Shown: positions 1 to 10,163 of the stretch, in pieces
Layout of the letters: every line of letters begins with the position of its first letter
Position numbering within the stretch: position 1 is the first letter of the stretch
Source of the DNA: Asparagopsis taxiformis
Lineage: Eukaryota; Rhodophyta; Florideophyceae; Bonnemaisoniales; Bonnemaisoniaceae
Assembly: GCA_030407315.1 (NCBI GenBank)
Contig: JALQPE010001978.1
Coordinates: 1-54,466 of the forward strand
Reading direction: 5' to 3'
DNA: 54,466 bases
Notes under the pieces: model-generated
Seen by the model: only the letters and a program-made list of their open reading frames with translations
Told to the model about the DNA's origin: nothing
Databases searched by the model: none
Made by a program: the position numbers and the translations under genes

Positions 1-172
1 AAATACACCCAGTGGGATAGTGAGTCTTACCAACCGACTTATGTTATCTATCATCGAAGTTTATGCCAATGATACCGTCCCCCTCATTCTTGGATGATGA
101 CCGTTTTTTGGACCTGATTTATAGAAATGTCGCCCCGGACTTTAAAAAACTAATGTCCCGATGAAACCGTAT
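1..172. other. Left flank of gypsy-A, no gene recognised
   Basis: No coherent gene is seen. The last five bases (168-172, CGTAT) are the left target-site duplication of gypsy-A. Bases 123-133 are identical to 35533-35543, which start at the last base of the gypsy-B LTR and run into the flank outside it, so this may be the far flank of gypsy-B in copia-2. Bases 159-165 (CGATGAA) also match the gypsy pol sequence expected next to the CGTAT target. The rest of gypsy-B is not present here. Confidence 0.5.
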
Positions 173-830
173 TGTAGTATACGTGGCAATTCCGAAATTG
201 CAAATATTTACGTTTTCCGCGGAATTCGAATTTCGGCGGACACGACCGGCGACAGCAATGCACGAACATTGCTGGCGCATGCGCGCGCGCAACCGGCACA
301 CGTGTGCAACGAACGTACTGGCAACGGCCAACGGACCAACGGGTCCCTACGTGTGACCCACAAGGTCCTTTCCCATTCGGGGACGTTACGAACAGTGTTT
401 ACACTGTAAAGCGATGCCATCGTGGCCATATAGGTATTGGCATCGTGCCGGGAGGGAAAGGGGACAAGACAACGATCGAGCAACGGCTCTAGTCTACGAC
501 TGACTTCTACGTTTTACGTTTACGTTTTGCCTAACGAGGCTTCGTCTCCGTCGAGCTGCGTACTCCCTACCCATCGCCGCACGTAAGGCTGATTGCGTGT
601 AGTGCCTCCGGGCTTGGTTGAGAGCGCCTCCGGTGACGTACCACCTCGTTTGCTAACGTAATCCTCGCGTGGATTGTTGCGTCGTGACGCTCGTGTCTAC
701 TCGCTAACCACTCTACCTTCTACCTAACAATACAGTCAAAACACCAGCGGGTGGACTGCTCGTTTCGTTTCGTAAGGACAGCGTGTCCGTGGCTCGTACC
801 AGCTACTTCTAGAACTAACGTTGTTCCACA
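173..830 (+). repeat. 5' LTR of gypsy-A
   Basis: The repeat starts TGTAGTATACG and ends GTTCCACA, matching 27563-28222 almost throughout. No ATG occurs from about 415 through the rest of the LTR and leader to the gag ATG at 930, which suits a scanning 5' leader. A TATA-like ATATAGG lies near 429-435. Divergence from the 3' LTR is about 1 percent by eye. Confidence 0.92.
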
Positions 831-831
831 C

Positions 832-844
832 TGGTCTCTCGACC
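832..844 (+). promoter_or_regulatory. Putative primer-binding site of gypsy-A
   Basis: TGGTCTCTCGACC begins one base after the LTR end. The TGG complements the CCA of a tRNA 3' end, the usual place and form of a minus-strand primer site. The tRNA is not identified. The same sequence sits next to the gypsy-B LTR at 34839-34851. Confidence 0.6.
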
Positions 845-929
845 TAGAAGTTGCTACGAGCATAACGACAACCAACGAGGTTGAGCTCTTTTACGTTAAC
901 GAAAAGCTACGTGCTACAGACGACGGTCT

Positions 930-3335
930 ATGAATTACGCTGTGTCGAATTCCAGCGCGTCGCCCAGGCAACCGTTGCCAACGTCAGCGGACGCCGAAGC
1001 CGACGTGGCCTTGTCAGCAGAAGCGATCTTCGCGACTGATCGATCTATCCCGCCGGATATCGAGGCGATCGGCCAGCTACCACGTACGGTAAGCCCGTTT
1101 GAGTCCGTGAGTATGGACCCCGCAACGCGCGGTCAGCTCAACGAAGGGAACGTGACTCCCACGGCACTACGTGTAGTGTACGAAGACCTTCGAGGTCACA
1201 TCGAAAGGGCGAGCGACGCGGCCGTCGACGAAGCCGTAAGGCAGAGACTCGGAGTCTCGGAGCGCGAAGCTCGTGCGTTACGTGAACGCTCAGCGACCCT
1301 CGAACGGGAAAACGAAGATTTACGAAACCGCCTCTCCGCCGTGGAGGGAAGACTCGACTCGTTTGTCGTAGTATTCAACGAAATCGTCGCCGGACGTTCC
1401 GCTCCGCCGAGCGGAAGCGATCCGAATTACGAACAAGGCTCGCGCGCCTATAACTCGCAATCCTCCCCGGCCGTTCCGGGAGGATACCCACCAACACCCG
1501 GTCCGACGACCCCGACAACGTACGGAAGGGGGGCGACAGTGCAACGAGCCATCGCCAACCCCGACGAGACGCCACGAAGGCAATTACGTTTTAACGATAC
1601 GCCAGACCACGCGCGGTCGGCGGACGCAGCACGAGCTGCGCAATTCGATACGAGAGCTCCCCCGCCACGTGAAACGTACATTCCGTGGCTGGGTACGTTC
1701 GGCACGACGGACACGCGAGTCCACGAAAACGAACGTGCCGACGCGGTACGCTTACCAGGGAACGCCCTCGGACCCGTTTGCCACGCGTTGGCAGAGCACA
1801 CGACAATGCTCGACGCATTTGCGAACGTGGTGTCGTACCGCATGTACCGACTTAACGATGTACGTGAACATCTCTACGTGAACGAGAGTCAAAGCGTACA
1901 TAAGCTCAAACGTGAGCTGGAGGGACTTTTCCCTACGTTAAAGCCGTTCTCCGGCCGGAATCCGATTACGTTACTCGGATTCCTCGCCCAAATACGTGAT
2001 GGGTTCAGCACACTCGGAGTGTGCGAGGGAGTGGCAGTACGTGCGCTGCACTTCTTCCTCGAAGGGGACGCCCGACGGTTCTACGATTCCCAGTGTACGA
2101 CTGGCGTGATCACGACTGATCCGACGAAGAGGTTCTCGTGGCCTCACGTAATCAACGCGTTGATTAAACGATACCTGCAAGACGACGTGCTGCAGGAGGC
2201 CTACGAAAAGGTCACGATGATCACGCAGAGTCCTAACGAGGACGAGAATCAGTACGCTGATAGACTCGACACCGCCACGCGGGCGTGTAACTACGTGTTT
2301 ACGGATCGACTCCTCGTTCACCACTACGTACGTGGTTTGCTGCCCTCGACGCGGGCAGCCGTGACGGAACGACTCCGGTCACTCCCCGAACGAGAGAGGA
2401 ACGACCTCACCGTTGTGAGACGATTGGCGACGGCCGAAGGAACGACCTTCCGTGCACGTACGGCAGCTGTCGCGTCAGCCGCGAAACCGAAAGTGCGGTT
2501 TCCGGTGAAGCCTACGTTGGCTATTTCCGACCACGAGTCGAGGAAGTTCGCGGACTACGATGAGTCCGCGTACTTACGTAATGAACGGGCTAGCGAGCCC
2601 AGTTACCACGATGGTAACCCGAACATCCCCGCGAGGGACGACGACGACGTGTCGCTCGCTGCGGCTCACGTTGCCGAGAATTTGGAGGCGATCCTCTTCA
2701 CGAACGGGCCGCCGCCCAACGATACGAAAACGGCAAACGAAAAGCCGGACGAGCTCGAAGCTCGATTGAACCGTCCATGCGAGGACGTGCCGAAGCTCAC
2801 GAGCGAGCAGACGCAATTGGCGCACTCCGTAATCCCGAATGATTACTGGACGCTGTCGTGTTGGTCATGCCGCGAAGATGGCCACTCGACGTTTACGTGT
2901 CCGCGTCTGACGCCAGATCAACGGATCTTTTTTGCGTACAAGTACTACCTCTTCCACGTGAAGAGCAACCCACGTCAGGCTGAGTACTTCCGCCAACGAA
3001 TGGCCAAGCGTCACCAGGAACGACCTGATGAGCGAGGGAACGTGACCCCGCGGAGGTACGGCACGCCGCCTACGATACTCCGAAACCCCAATCGTGACGG
3101 GGGAAGGCCCTTCGACAGGCGCCGCGGCGACTTTCGTAATGACCGACGTGACCCCCGCCCGTGGGCGAACGAACGAAATGGCCAGCGTAATGGCCGCAGC
3201 GGAGTCTACGTGACGACCTCCGCTGACGAAACACCACTCGAGGTGGAAACGAGTCACGATGACGAACGAGCTTCGTGGGCTCACGACGACGACGTGTCGA
3301 ACGGCCCCGCGCCGGGAAACGACCAGGCGATGTAG
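930..3335 (+). CDS. gag: Gypsy-A Gag polyprotein
   Basis: This 801-residue frame starts with ATG at 930, the first ATG after a long ATG-free leader. Gag builds the cytoplasmic virus-like particle and packages element RNA. A charged heptad-rich stretch near residues 90-150 should form a coiled coil. Residues about 340-490 look like a retrotransposon Gag capsid domain. A CCHC zinc knuckle (CWSCREDGHSTFTC) lies near residue 644, followed by an RG-rich basic tail. The frame overlaps pol by 61 bp, and pol is one frame back (-1), with a slippery site at 3314. Gypsy-B carries an almost identical 800-residue copy. No internal stop is present, so the frame looks functional. Confidence 0.92.
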   Translation: MNYAVSNSSASPRQPLPTSADAEADVALSAEAIFATDRSIPPDIEAIGQLPRTVSPFESVSMDPATRGQLNEGNVTPTALRVVYEDLRGHIERASDAAVDEAVRQRLGVSEREARALRERSATLERENEDLRNRLSAVEGRLDSFVVVFNEIVAGRSAPPSGSDPNYEQGSRAYNSQSSPAVPGGYPPTPGPTTPTTYGRGATVQRAIANPDETPRRQLRFNDTPDHARSADAARAAQFDTRAPPPRETYIPWLGTFGTTDTRVHENERADAVRLPGNALGPVCHALAEHTTMLDAFANVVSYRMYRLNDVREHLYVNESQSVHKLKRELEGLFPTLKPFSGRNPITLLGFLAQIRDGFSTLGVCEGVAVRALHFFLEGDARRFYDSQCTTGVITTDPTKRFSWPHVINALIKRYLQDDVLQEAYEKVTMITQSPNEDENQYADRLDTATRACNYVFTDRLLVHHYVRGLLPSTRAAVTERLRSLPERERNDLTVVRRLATAEGTTFRARTAAVASAAKPKVRFPVKPTLAISDHESRKFADYDESAYLRNERASEPSYHDGNPNIPARDDDDVSLAAAHVAENLEAILFTNGPPPNDTKTANEKPDELEARLNRPCEDVPKLTSEQTQLAHSVIPNDYWTLSCWSCREDGHSTFTCPRLTPDQRIFFAYKYYLFHVKSNPRQAEYFRQRMAKRHQERPDERGNVTPRRYGTPPTILRNPNRDGGRPFDRRRGDFRNDRRDPRPWANERNGQRNGRSGVYVTTSADETPLEVETSHDDERASWAHDDDVSNGPAPGNDQAM

Positions 3336-6300
3336 GTCACGAGCCACCCACATCGCCTGAACCCTTACGTGCAAGGGGGACGACCGACGTCGATGATTGG
3401 TCCTCCGCAGGCTCACCGATGAACGAGAGTTACGTAAAGCTCACGGCCGCGAAGGCCAACTCGAGTCACACGACACCCGACGTGGGGGAAGAAACGAAGT
3501 CCGACGGGACAAACGAACCTCACACGAAGAGGAAGCCTCGCAGACGAGCGAGACGCGCTACCCGGAAGCACGACGCTTCCGAGCGCGAGAAAGCCAAACA
3601 CGCGGCTTATACGAAGCGCGTCGACGCAAAAGAAGCCATACGGGCTCACGCGATGAAGCGACGAACCGCTAGCGAAGACGTAGACCGCGCGCCGGTCAGG
3701 ACCGAACCGTTGGTCCTCGACGGGCATACGTGCCTACTTGCGTCGAAGCATTATATCGTGTCCGGAACGATCGGACTAGACCTCAACGTGATGAGGGCGA
3801 TTACCATCGCGATGGATACGTGCAGCGGCTACAACTTGATACGAACAAGTTTACTACCCTACGACTGGGTCGACCGCTGTCTACGTGACGAAGAGCTACC
3901 GAAGCTCGGAGACGCCAACGGGCGACGTTTGCCTATCGAAGGCGCCATCCTGCTTCGTGTCAGGTTGGGGAACTCGCTGTTCCGCGTAAAATTCTTCGTA
4001 GCCAACACGCTGGCTGTTCCCGTTATAATGGGCACGTCGTTCATGTCGAAGCATGTCGATGCTATACGCTGTCGAGCGCAGACAATCGACCTCCATCGGG
4101 GGGATACGATACCCATTATCGCGGAGGGCGATACGACGACTCCGTACGAGGAGGGGGAAGAGACGAATCCAAACGTGGAGCCCCCGAAACGCCGCGAGCG
4201 TAACGCGGCCGCGAATAGGCCGAGCCGAACGTTCTCGGTTCGCCTGACGAAGTACACGCGTGTACCGGCGATGTCGCAACGGACCGTCAACGTGACGACG
4301 GATGCGACCGGACTCGTGTTCCTCGAACCGAAAGCGTCGGTGCAATTCCGGCATGGGCTGCGCATAGCCAACGGAGTGGTCGACGTAGGACCGAGAGAGA
4401 CGTTCTCTATTATCGTGTCGAACTTCACGAAGAAGGACCGCGAATTGCCGAAAGGCGCAACGATTGCGTACGCGGTACGCTCCCCGTTGGGAATCGTCCC
4501 ACTCAAGCGTGAGGGCGGCGAAGCCCTCGCGAAGGTTTTGAACCTACCGCTAGTCGACGCGACGACGCGGACAAATACGAACGGGTTGGGCGACGAAACG
4601 CCAGACCCGTTGGTCAACGAAAAGGGGAACGACCCCGCCACGGATTGGCAGTCGACAATCGATTTGTCGCACCTCGACGACGAGGATTTACGAAAGCGCA
4701 TCAACGAGATGCTAGCTACACATTCGTCAATGTGGACGAGCGGACGCCTCGGCGAAATCAATGCTACGGAGCATCGAATCGAACTCGAACCGGGCACGCG
4801 GCCCATACGTTCAATGCCCTATCGTCAGGGTCCGGCTTTACGTACGATAGCCGAGGAGCAGATCACGAAGATGCTCAACGAAGGGGTTATCGAACCCGCG
4901 TCCAGCGAATGGGCGTCACCAATCGTGTTGGTGCCGAAGAAGGACGGATCCTTACGTTTCTGTGTCGACTACAGGCGTTTGAACGCGAAAACGATCGCTG
5001 ATTCGTACCCGCTTCCTCGTATGGAAGATTGCCTCGATTCGTTGGGCGACGCCGCCATCTTCACGACACTCGATTGTAACGCCGGTTACTGGCAAGTGCC
5101 CGTCTCCGCCGAGGACCGTGATAAGACAACGTTTACGTCTTTCATGGGAACGTATCGCTACGTGCGAATGCCATTCGGGCTACGAAATGCCCCCGCTACG
5201 TTTCAGCGGACGTTGGACATCATCCTCTCCGGAGTACGTTGGCAATCGTGCCTGGTCTACTTAGACGACGTAATCGTCTTTTCGAAAGACCTCGAGTCTC
5301 ACCTGGGTCACGTTGACCAGGTGCTTTCCCTGCTACGCGCAGCGGGAGTAACGTTAAAGCTCACGAAGTGCTCGTTCTTTCAACCACGAGTTGACTACCT
5401 GGGGCACGTGATTACCCCAGGGAAGCTGCACGTCGCAGCACGGAACAAGGAAGCCTTTCGTACGGCTACGTTCCCACGCGACAAGACGCAATGTCGATCG
5501 TTTTTGGGCGCGGCCAACGTTTACCGCCGTTTCGTAAAGGCGTATGCCGAGATCGCTCGGCCACTCAACACGATGTTGAAGAAGGACGCTTCCCCCGATT
5601 GGACGAACCCAACGGACGCGCAAACGAATGCGTTCGAAACGTTGAAGACAATACTGGTGTCGCCACCAGTATTGCACCTTCCGAAGGCGGGACGTCCGTT
5701 CATGATCGATACCGACGCGTCGGCGTATCAGCTGGGAGCTACGTTGCTCCAGCAGCAGAACGAAGATAAGCCCAACGAATGGGTGCCGATTGGGTACTGG
5801 TCGAAGACCCTTAACGAAACCGAACGCGGTTACTCGGCGACCGAGCGCGAGTGCTACTCCGTCGTTTGGGCGATAACGTCGCTCCGACCCTACGTAGAGG
5901 GTCAACGATTTACCGTACGTACGGACCACGAAGCCTTACGTTGGCTGATGACGTTGACGGACGCGTCCGGACGACTACTACGATGGAGGCTACGCGTTGC
6001 CGAATTCGATTTCGAAGTTACGTACAGGCCTGGGCGCGTGCACCAGGTACCTGACGCTTTATCACGTGTGATATCTACGTATGACGACGGTCGACCCGTC
6101 GACGATGACGTACCATCGTACGGGGACGCGGTCCTCGTGACGACTCGCAGTCGGCGACAACCCACACGAAATGGGCAAGGACGAACGACGTCCGTACGTA
6201 AAAAGGCAACGAATGCCAGGGGTCACGACGACCCGTCGAACGAGACTCGTGATGAACGAACATCAGCCACGACGGCTGGCCACGATGGCCTCGAGTTCAA

Positions 6301-7864
6301 CCGCGACGCGTCGCTCGATGACGTTCTTGACGAGGAACCGGATTTCCTCGACGAACAGCGCGCTGCTGAAGACGATTCGGCACGCGTGCCACCAGCTGAC
6401 GTTCAGCTTCCCATTACGAGGGACGAGCTTATCGAAGCTCAACGCGAGGACGCGTTCTGTCAAACGATACTGACACGACAGTCCGAGACGCAGGACGCTG
6501 CATTCTTCGAAGGCCACGATGGCCTACTCCGACGCCGGAACCCTCACGATGAGGAACGTACACAAATCGTTGTGCCGGCTTCGTTACGGCCGCGGCTGCT
6601 GGAGTTAACGCACCACCACGTCCTCGCTGGACATCCCGGGCAAACGCGTATGTACTATACCCTACGGAGGACGTACTACTGGCCCGCGATGGCCGCCGAC
6701 ATCCACGCAACGGTACGAAACTGCGTTGGATGTGCGAAGAACCGCGTGAAGCTTCGCAAACGGACGAACCCGTTACGTTTATTTCCGGCTACGGAGCCGC
6801 TGCGAGACCTATGTATCGACATACTAGGTCCGCTTACGAAGACCACGCGTGGTAACCGATTTATCCTCGTGATAACGGACCGCTTCACGAAGCTGACTAG
6901 AGTCGTACCTCTACGAAATATCGATTCCGCCAACGTGGCGAGCGCGTTCGTCAACGCGTGGGTCTTCTCGTATGGACCCCCACGGACGCTCATAAGCGAT
7001 AACGGAAAGCAGTTCGCTGCTAAGTTTTTCCAGCGCGTTTGCAACGAAATCGGCGTGACGAACGTCTTTACGTCGACGTACCACCCCCAAACGAACGGGC
7101 AGGTGGAGCGCTACAACAGGACGATCCTGGCGATGCTGCGCAATTACGTGAACGAAAACCAGAACGACTGGGATCGATACGCATCGGCGTTAACGTTTGC
7201 GTACAACACGCATGTGCATTCGAGCACGGGCACGACGCCCTTCGATTTGATTCTCACGAATCCACCGCCACCGTTGGCGCTACACACGTCGGTAACGAAC
7301 CGCGAACTACCCGACGGGGGAGGGCGAGCCACTTACGTTCGTGAGCTCGCCACAACGATGGATAACGCGTATCGAACGCTGAAGGCCGCGCAGGCACGTT
7401 ATAAACGAAATTTCGACAAGCGAGTCCGTGTCTCGAATCGAAACATCCGCGCGGGAGAATACGTATTCATCGACCCGACGGACGGGACCACGAAGGGCAC
7501 GAAGCTCGGCAACCACGCGTTGGGACCGTTCCGCGTACTACGTAACGACGTACGAACGTTCGTCATCCAACGAGGAGACGTAGTTGAACGTGTCAACTCG
7601 GACCGCGTTGCGTACGCGCCAACGCCGGCGAACGCGCCCCCGCCGGAGCCATACGATGCCACCGAGGCAGACCTCGACAAGAACCGCGACGGTCCGGCGT
7701 ATGTAGTAGACGACCTACTCAACCATCGCGTAAACGATGACGGCACCCTAGACTTCCTCGTGAAGTGGGTCGGGTATCGTAACCCTACGTGGGAGCCCCG
7801 CCGGAACGTATCTGAAGAGAGCGTCTCTCGATACTTCGCACGCGTGCGACGAGCAACAACGTGA
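3275..7864 (+). CDS. pol: Gypsy-A Pol polyprotein with C-terminal chromodomain
   Basis: The frame opens at 3275 with GTG, so it is expected to be made as a Gag-Pol fusion by -1 frameshifting near 3320. Counting from 3275, the aspartic protease site DTCSG is at residue 181. Reverse transcriptase spans about 506-690 with YLDD at 662-665. RNase H spans about 808-930. The integrase HHCC zinc domain is near 1113-1165 and the DDE core near 1180-1275 (CIDILGPL, ISDNGKQF, GQVERYN). A chromodomain with WVGY and TWEP lies at about 1475-1525. Domain order PR-RT-RH-IN-chromo is that of Ty3/gypsy chromoviruses, whose chromodomain directs integration to marked chromatin. All catalytic residues I looked for are present and there is no internal stop. 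Confidence 0.93.
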   Translation: MGSRRRRVERPRAGKRPGDVGHEPPTSPEPLRARGTTDVDDWSSAGSPMNESYVKLTAAKANSSHTTPDVGEETKSDGTNEPHTKRKPRRRARRATRKHDASEREKAKHAAYTKRVDAKEAIRAHAMKRRTASEDVDRAPVRTEPLVLDGHTCLLASKHYIVSGTIGLDLNVMRAITIAMDTCSGYNLIRTSLLPYDWVDRCLRDEELPKLGDANGRRLPIEGAILLRVRLGNSLFRVKFFVANTLAVPVIMGTSFMSKHVDAIRCRAQTIDLHRGDTIPIIAEGDTTTPYEEGEETNPNVEPPKRRERNAAANRPSRTFSVRLTKYTRVPAMSQRTVNVTTDATGLVFLEPKASVQFRHGLRIANGVVDVGPRETFSIIVSNFTKKDRELPKGATIAYAVRSPLGIVPLKREGGEALAKVLNLPLVDATTRTNTNGLGDETPDPLVNEKGNDPATDWQSTIDLSHLDDEDLRKRINEMLATHSSMWTSGRLGEINATEHRIELEPGTRPIRSMPYRQGPALRTIAEEQITKMLNEGVIEPASSEWASPIVLVPKKDGSLRFCVDYRRLNAKTIADSYPLPRMEDCLDSLGDAAIFTTLDCNAGYWQVPVSAEDRDKTTFTSFMGTYRYVRMPFGLRNAPATFQRTLDIILSGVRWQSCLVYLDDVIVFSKDLESHLGHVDQVLSLLRAAGVTLKLTKCSFFQPRVDYLGHVITPGKLHVAARNKEAFRTATFPRDKTQCRSFLGAANVYRRFVKAYAEIARPLNTMLKKDASPDWTNPTDAQTNAFETLKTILVSPPVLHLPKAGRPFMIDTDASAYQLGATLLQQQNEDKPNEWVPIGYWSKTLNETERGYSATERECYSVVWAITSLRPYVEGQRFTVRTDHEALRWLMTLTDASGRLLRWRLRVAEFDFEVTYRPGRVHQVPDALSRVISTYDDGRPVDDDVPSYGDAVLVTTRSRRQPTRNGQGRTTSVRKKATNARGHDDPSNETRDERTSATTAGHDGLEFNRDASLDDVLDEEPDFLDEQRAAEDDSARVPPADVQLPITRDELIEAQREDAFCQTILTRQSETQDAAFFEGHDGLLRRRNPHDEERTQIVVPASLRPRLLELTHHHVLAGHPGQTRMYYTLRRTYYWPAMAADIHATVRNCVGCAKNRVKLRKRTNPLRLFPATEPLRDLCIDILGPLTKTTRGNRFILVITDRFTKLTRVVPLRNIDSANVASAFVNAWVFSYGPPRTLISDNGKQFAAKFFQRVCNEIGVTNVFTSTYHPQTNGQVERYNRTILAMLRNYVNENQNDWDRYASALTFAYNTHVHSSTGTTPFDLILTNPPPPLALHTSVTNRELPDGGGRATYVRELATTMDNAYRTLKAAQARYKRNFDKRVRVSNRNIRAGEYVFIDPTDGTTKGTKLGNHALGPFRVLRNDVRTFVIQRGDVVERVNSDRVAYAPTPANAPPPEPYDATEADLDKNRDGPAYVVDDLLNHRVNDDGTLDFLVKWVGYRNPTWEPRRNVSEESVSRYFARVRRATT
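3314..3359 (+). promoter_or_regulatory. -1 ribosomal frameshift signal (gypsy-A)
   Basis: The heptamer GGGAAAC (3314-3320) sits in the gag frame as G GGA AAC, the canonical X XXY YYZ form. Three bases later CAGGCGATGT (3324-3333) pairs perfectly with ACATCGCCTG (3350-3359), giving a 10-bp stem with a 16-nt loop that can add three more pairs. A -1 slip puts the ribosome in the pol frame, which has no ATG of its own at this point. The spacer is shorter than the usual 5-9 nt. Gypsy-B keeps every base. Confidence 0.8.
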
Positions 7865-10163
7865 AAGGCCACGACGGCCCCCGAAAACGCACACGAGCGT
7901 CGGGTTAAGCGCACGCGTGCGCGACGTTGCACGATGCAACAAACGAAGGCGACGAGCCGCACGAACGAGAAGCGAAGGCACAACGAGTGGCCGGGACGTC
8001 CACCCTTGCGTTGGGGGGGCGCGATGCGTGCTAGAGCCGTCGCTCTTTTCGTTTTCGACACCATACGTTGGTGGAGGCACGAGCGCCAACGAAAGATTGG
8101 ACGACGAGTCCACGCGCGGACGATTCACACGATGTGAAGAGCCACGACTGGCTCGACAGTGTTGACCGTCCCACGGGCAAAGGTGACGACACCACGGGCC
8201 ACGGACGGACAACACGTCAGATTTTTCGCGCGAAAAATTATACTTGGGCCAGCGGGCCATGGACGCACGGTACGAAAAATCGGGCCGATTACAGTGCGCT
8301 AATCCGGCCAAATCTCGGGACACGCGTGCCCCGAAAATTTCGTAATTTTGGCATGTCACGTGAGCCATCGTACGTCCCCGTGGACAGCCGCTGACAACGA
8401 GTCGCATCGACCAACGAGGTCAACGCCAACAGCTCGCGAGCTAACGGCAACGTGACGCCGGAAGGCGGAGAAACGACGTAGGACGGACGCGTCCCCAACG
8501 AAGATGGCAACGGCCTCATTACGAAACTTCCCGCACGAAGCGGAACGAAGCTATACGTTAGCCGACGAATTAGACCAACGGGTCTCAGCGCACGAAGCGC
8601 GCGAGTAAAGCGTGCGAACGACGAGCCAACGAGGCCGCGACGACGGACGGCGAACCGAATCGCCATCGTGAGGCACGACGCCGAACACGGTAGCCACGTA
8701 CGGCAACCACGGAACGACACAACGGTGTCCTGCCACGCGGGCATAACGAACGACGCGCGAAAGCGAAAAGCCCGCCGGCCAGTCGAACGCACGTAACGAA
8801 ACACGAATACGCAACGGCGTACAAGCTGGTAGCCAACGTAAACGGCACAGCTGAAGGCAACAAGCCGACGAAAAGTTGGCTCACGTAACAGCCTCAAACG
8901 CCCGCGGGCATGCGAAACGACTGCGTCAATCGCGTCCCCGTCGGGTTCGCAAGTCGAATAAACGGAATTACGCAACGGCGTAGAGGGCGAGCATTACGTA
9001 TGCCCAGGTGCACGTCGCACCACATAACGAATGAGCTAACGAAACGCTCCTCGGACGCCGCGGCGAACGACGCCACCACACGAAGCGGACTAGCGCAACG
9101 ATTGCGCCACCGGCTAACGTGAAGCCGCGGGAACGTGAAGCGCGACGGCGCTAACGGTGTTAACGGCTATACGAAAAGCCAAGCCCGCCGGCAAAAACGT
9201 TGTCTACGGAACCGCGACGCACCACGACGCACTACCGCGTACACGCAACGGCGTGAAGCGTCAAGCCAACTCACGCGCGAGTCGGCCTGACGCTTAGCGA
9301 ATTTTCCGTCCAGCTCACCGGAGCGAATTAAAATTGGCACCGACGTGCTACGTGCCAGAGAGCTCGAATGCTCAACGGAATTCGACACCCGACGGGGTTA
9401 TCCGCACGAGGAACGACGGCGGAAACGAATTCCGAGATAGTTACAAAATGATAACGCCACTGGCCAACGTGAAGCCGCGGCAACGCGAAGCGCGACGGCG
9501 CTAATGACGTCAACGGCTATACGAAAAGCCAAGCCCGCCGGCCACCACGTCGTCAACGAAACCGCAACGTACTGCGACGAATTACTACATACACGCCACG
9601 GCGTAGAACGTCAAACCGACTCACACGCCCGTCGGTCTGACGTTCGACGAAATTTTCGCCCAGCTCATCGGAGCAAATTAAAATGGGCACCGATGTGCTA
9701 CGCGCTAAGGAGCTCGAATGCTCAACGAAATCCGACACCCGACGGGGTTATCCGAACGAGAAACGACGGCGGAAACGATTTGCGAGTTAGTTACTAAATG
9801 ATACGCACGCCAACGGGCTCTAAGATCGAGGTTAACGTACCACTCGCAGTGAAAAGCCGCCGCTACGCGCCGCCGCTTTGCCGAATAATTGCGTGTGTTA
9901 CGAACCTGCCAACGGGCACGCGCCGCCGCGAACTCGAAACACGGGCTACGTAAGCCTTACGACACCCGACGGGGTAGACGCCACAACAAAAAAAATTGTG
10001 GGGAGGGGCTTAACGCTAAACCCCTCCTCTGCTGCAGACGACCTGCCAAACGCAAATTACGAAGCTCAACGGAGCCATGCGATTACGCAAAGAAACAAGA
10101 CGAAGTTTACGAAGCAATACGATGCTAGAGCCGACGTGGCCTACGAACTAACCTAGGAACGAC
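7865..10163. other. Gypsy-A 3' untranslated region, first part
   Basis: I see no convincing gene on either strand; the open frames have no recognisable domain. Base composition is like the rest of the element, rich in ACG and AACGAA. Near 7988-8020 a 16-base block TGGCCGGGACGTCCAC followed by a G run repeats the sequence just before the 3' LTR. A tandem duplication lies at about 9116-9815. Confidence 0.5.
9116..9815. repeat. Direct duplication, period about 350 bp
   Basis: AACGTGAAGCCGCGG at 9116 recurs at 9466, and the two following ~350-bp blocks align along their length, including the shared motifs CCAAGCCCGCCGGC, CGAATGCTCAA and CACCCGACGGGGTTATCCG. The copies have drifted, so the duplication is not recent. 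Confidence 0.8.

Noticed and set aside
930..7864. Retrovirus with an envelope gene
   Set aside because: No signal peptide, surface or fusion protein is found; the C-terminal chromodomain and domain order place it in Ty3/gypsy chromoviruses.
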